Of a stretch of DNA of 64,000 nt, positions 62,395 through 64,000 are shown in pieces. Positions within the stretch are counted from its first letter, which is position 1; every line of letters starts with the position of its first letter. The DNA comes from Henckelia pumila (lineage: Eukaryota > Streptophyta > Magnoliopsida > Lamiales > Gesneriaceae): positions 6,386,001 through 6,450,000 of the forward strand of contig NC_133123.1 of the NCBI RefSeq assembly GCF_033568475.1. The letters run 5' to 3'. The notes under the pieces were generated by a model that was not told the origin of the DNA, did not search any database, and saw nothing but the letters and a program-made list of their open reading frames with translations. The position numbers and the translations under genes are program-made.

Positions 62395-62827
62395 TAGGGG
62401 TGGGGAAAAATATCGAATTTTCGATATATCGAGGCTATCGTATCGAAAAAAATACTGAATTTACCGAATATTTCGGTACGGTAACGATACCGAATTTTTC
62501 GGTACGGTAACGGTATGAAATTTGAAAATTTAAAAATATATATATTTTTAAACAATAAATTTTCAAAATTTTAAAAATATAAGTTGTTTTTCGGTATAAA
62601 TCGGTATATACCGATACCGTACCGAAATCTCGGTATACCATAAAATTTCAGTATAATTGGTATGCTAGTTATAGATATCGAAATTTTTGGTATATCGAAA
62701 ATCGGTATATCGAAATTTTTGGTACGGTATCGATATAAAATATTCTTATATCGTAATTTTCGGTACGGTATATGGTATGCATTTTTCGATTTGGTACGGT
62801 ATGGTATGGTACGGTATGTCACCCCTA
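62395..62827. mobile_element. hAT-type MITE rich in GGTACGGTA words
   Basis: A 433-bp element starts TAGGGGTG and ends CACCCCTA. Flanking 8-bp repeats are GAGTTTGT (62387-62394) and AAGTCTGT (62828-62835), 6 of 8 identical. The interior is full of TCGGTAT / ATACCGA and GGTACGGTA words on both strands, giving high self-complementarity. The ends are the same type as those of the 47468 element but the interiors are unrelated. No protein is encoded; open frames in it are products of the repeats. Confidence 0.8.
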
Positions 62828-63208
62828 AAGTCTGTCTCCTGTTAGTCCGTTTTGATATGAGTATAAAAATCATCAGATTGATGAATTTGATTTAGAGTAG
62901 GATATTTGATTTATGAATTTCAAATAACACTTATATTAGGTGTATTCATAATCTATTATAATGATTAGTTAAGAAATTTCAAATCGATGGATTTGAAAAT
63001 CCTTCATCTCAAATCCATCAATTGAAGAGCAAATAATTCTAAAAACATATATTAATTGATAATCAACAAGGTCAATTTACAACAATCAGCTCCAAGATTT
63101 CTTTATACCAACTTTTATAGAACAAATTGGGACATTGGAAAGAGAGGAGGCACGGTACTATTTACGATGTACCACGTATGCACCAATGACCATCATACTA
63201 GAAGCGGT
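62828..63208. other. AT-rich spacer
   Basis: No gene or repeat is recognised here. Confidence 0.4.
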
Positions 63209-63368
63209 GATTGGGGTGAATCGGCGGACAATCGAGTTCAGAGTTGAGTCCAATCGGCTCTGGGTTGAGATAACTAGGATCACGATCGGGGTGAATCGGG
63301 GGATGATCGAGTTCAAAGTTGAGTCCAATCAACTCAGGGTTGAGATAACTAGGATCTCGGGGTGAATC
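63209..63368. repeat. 75-bp tandem repeat, about 2.1 copies
   Basis: Unit 63209-63283 is repeated at 63284-63358 with around ten differences, and a third copy begins (GGGGTGAATCAG) before the LTR starts. Shared words include AGTTGAGTCCAATC and GGGTTGAGATAACTAGGATC. The LTR at 63369 may have inserted into the array. Confidence 0.85.
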
Positions 63369-64000
63369 AGTAACACCCGGTATTTTTAAATACGTAAATC
63401 CGCATGCATAATTAGGATATTTAATTATTTAAATTTATGATTTATGGGTTAAATAATTATGTGAACTATTTGTGCATGATTTAATTTATTTTTAAGCATT
63501 TAACCCATAATTAGTGATTTGTATGATTTTTAGTATTTTAATTATTTGATCGCGTAGACGGGACCATGGACGGACGAGATGACGACTTTCCACCCAAATT
63601 ATTTTATGAGCCTTTTTAGAGCCTTAAAATATTATTTTGAGTTTTATTATCTCAAAATTTTAAGTATTTAATTTTATATAATTTTAGGAGTCCATTTTTA
63701 TTCAAAATTAGCCAAAATATTGACTTTTTAGTATTTTTAAAATTCCTTTAATTCAATATTTCGGGATTTTCATATGTTTAACTTAATATTTCAGATTTCA
63801 ACTTTTAATTAGAGTTTTTAAATTTTATATTTTATATTTAAACCTTTTTAATTATCTTAAAACCTATTTTAAATCAAAACCTAAACCTAATCTACCCCAA
63901 ACCCCTTTAGCCGATCCCTCAACCCCTCCATCAGCCGCCACCCTCATAAATCTTCATCTTCTCCACCGAGCAAGCTCCAAGAACACCATAGCCTCGGTTT
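63369..64000 (+). mobile_element. LTR of the same family as 1-1626, opposite orientation
   Basis: The sequence from 63369 (AGTAACACCCGG, first base changed from TG) matches the reverse complement of 1626 leftwards, including TATTTTTAAATACGTAAATC, GATCGCGTAGACGGGACC and, at the window edge, CCATAGCCTCGGTTT. Identity looks to be around 90 percent with several small gaps, so it is a separate insertion rather than the partner of the left one. It runs off the right edge. Solo or full element cannot be decided. Confidence 0.8.

Noticed and set aside
62571-62895. Open frames of 70-100 codons in the GGTACGGTA element
   Set aside because: Tyr/Arg/Ile-rich products of a simple palindromic repeat, on both strands.

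Overview
This is a plant nuclear window, from a eudicot. The evidence is intron-rich genes with GT-AG junctions, a plastid-targeted ketol-acid reductoisomerase, a plant-type PEP carboxylase, a trichome-birefringence-like protein, a TAXIMIN peptide gene, a seed-type LEA protein and AT-rich spacers full of small non-autonomous transposons. I cannot fix the species; an asterid is a guess.

Layout. Positions 1-7522 are retrotransposon: a Ty3/Gypsy element of the Tat/Ogre type on the minus strand (5' LTR 6680-7522, gag, protease, reverse transcriptase, RNase H, integrase to about 1630). Its 3' part is interrupted by a long LTR of a second family (1-1626). A solo LTR lies at 7920-8378. Then come a PEP carboxylase gene (10392-14949, +, 10 exons) and a ketol-acid reductoisomerase gene (16735-20185, -, 10 exons), which converge. 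The spacer 20186-29769 is gene-poor and holds a MITE, a composite AT-rich direct-repeat array (22.3-26.3 kb), a perfect inverted repeat around an AT microsatellite, and a foldback element. A two-exon bHLH regulator (29770-31053, +) converges with a single-exon ABCG half-transporter (31782-33599, -).

The spacer 33.6-38.5 kb contains two MITEs with clear target duplications. An F-box pseudogene (38503-39550, -) carries a foldback element. A six-exon plant-conserved gene of unknown function (42756-45238, +) uses one probable GC-AG intron. The 45.2-50.6 kb spacer has a SINE, Helitron-like 3' ends and a hAT-type MITE. Then follow a TBL-type O-acetyltransferase gene (50606-54413, +), an SBP65-like LEA gene (55138-56656, +), a small TAXIMIN gene (57054-57406, -) and a seven-exon DUF455 ferritin-like gene (58963-61337, -). 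The window ends with another hAT-type MITE, a 75-bp tandem repeat and a second copy of the 1-1626 LTR family in opposite orientation (63369-64000).

The genes do not form a pathway. PEP carboxylase (anaplerotic oxaloacetate) and ketol-acid reductoisomerase (branched-chain amino acids) are both primary-metabolism genes, but their adjacency looks incidental. No prokaryote-like system, CRISPR array or viral operon is present. The most useful new items are the TAXIMIN gene, whose exons are too short to stand out, the MITE-broken F-box gene, the GC-AG intron, and well-delimited MITE/SINE insertions with readable target duplications.
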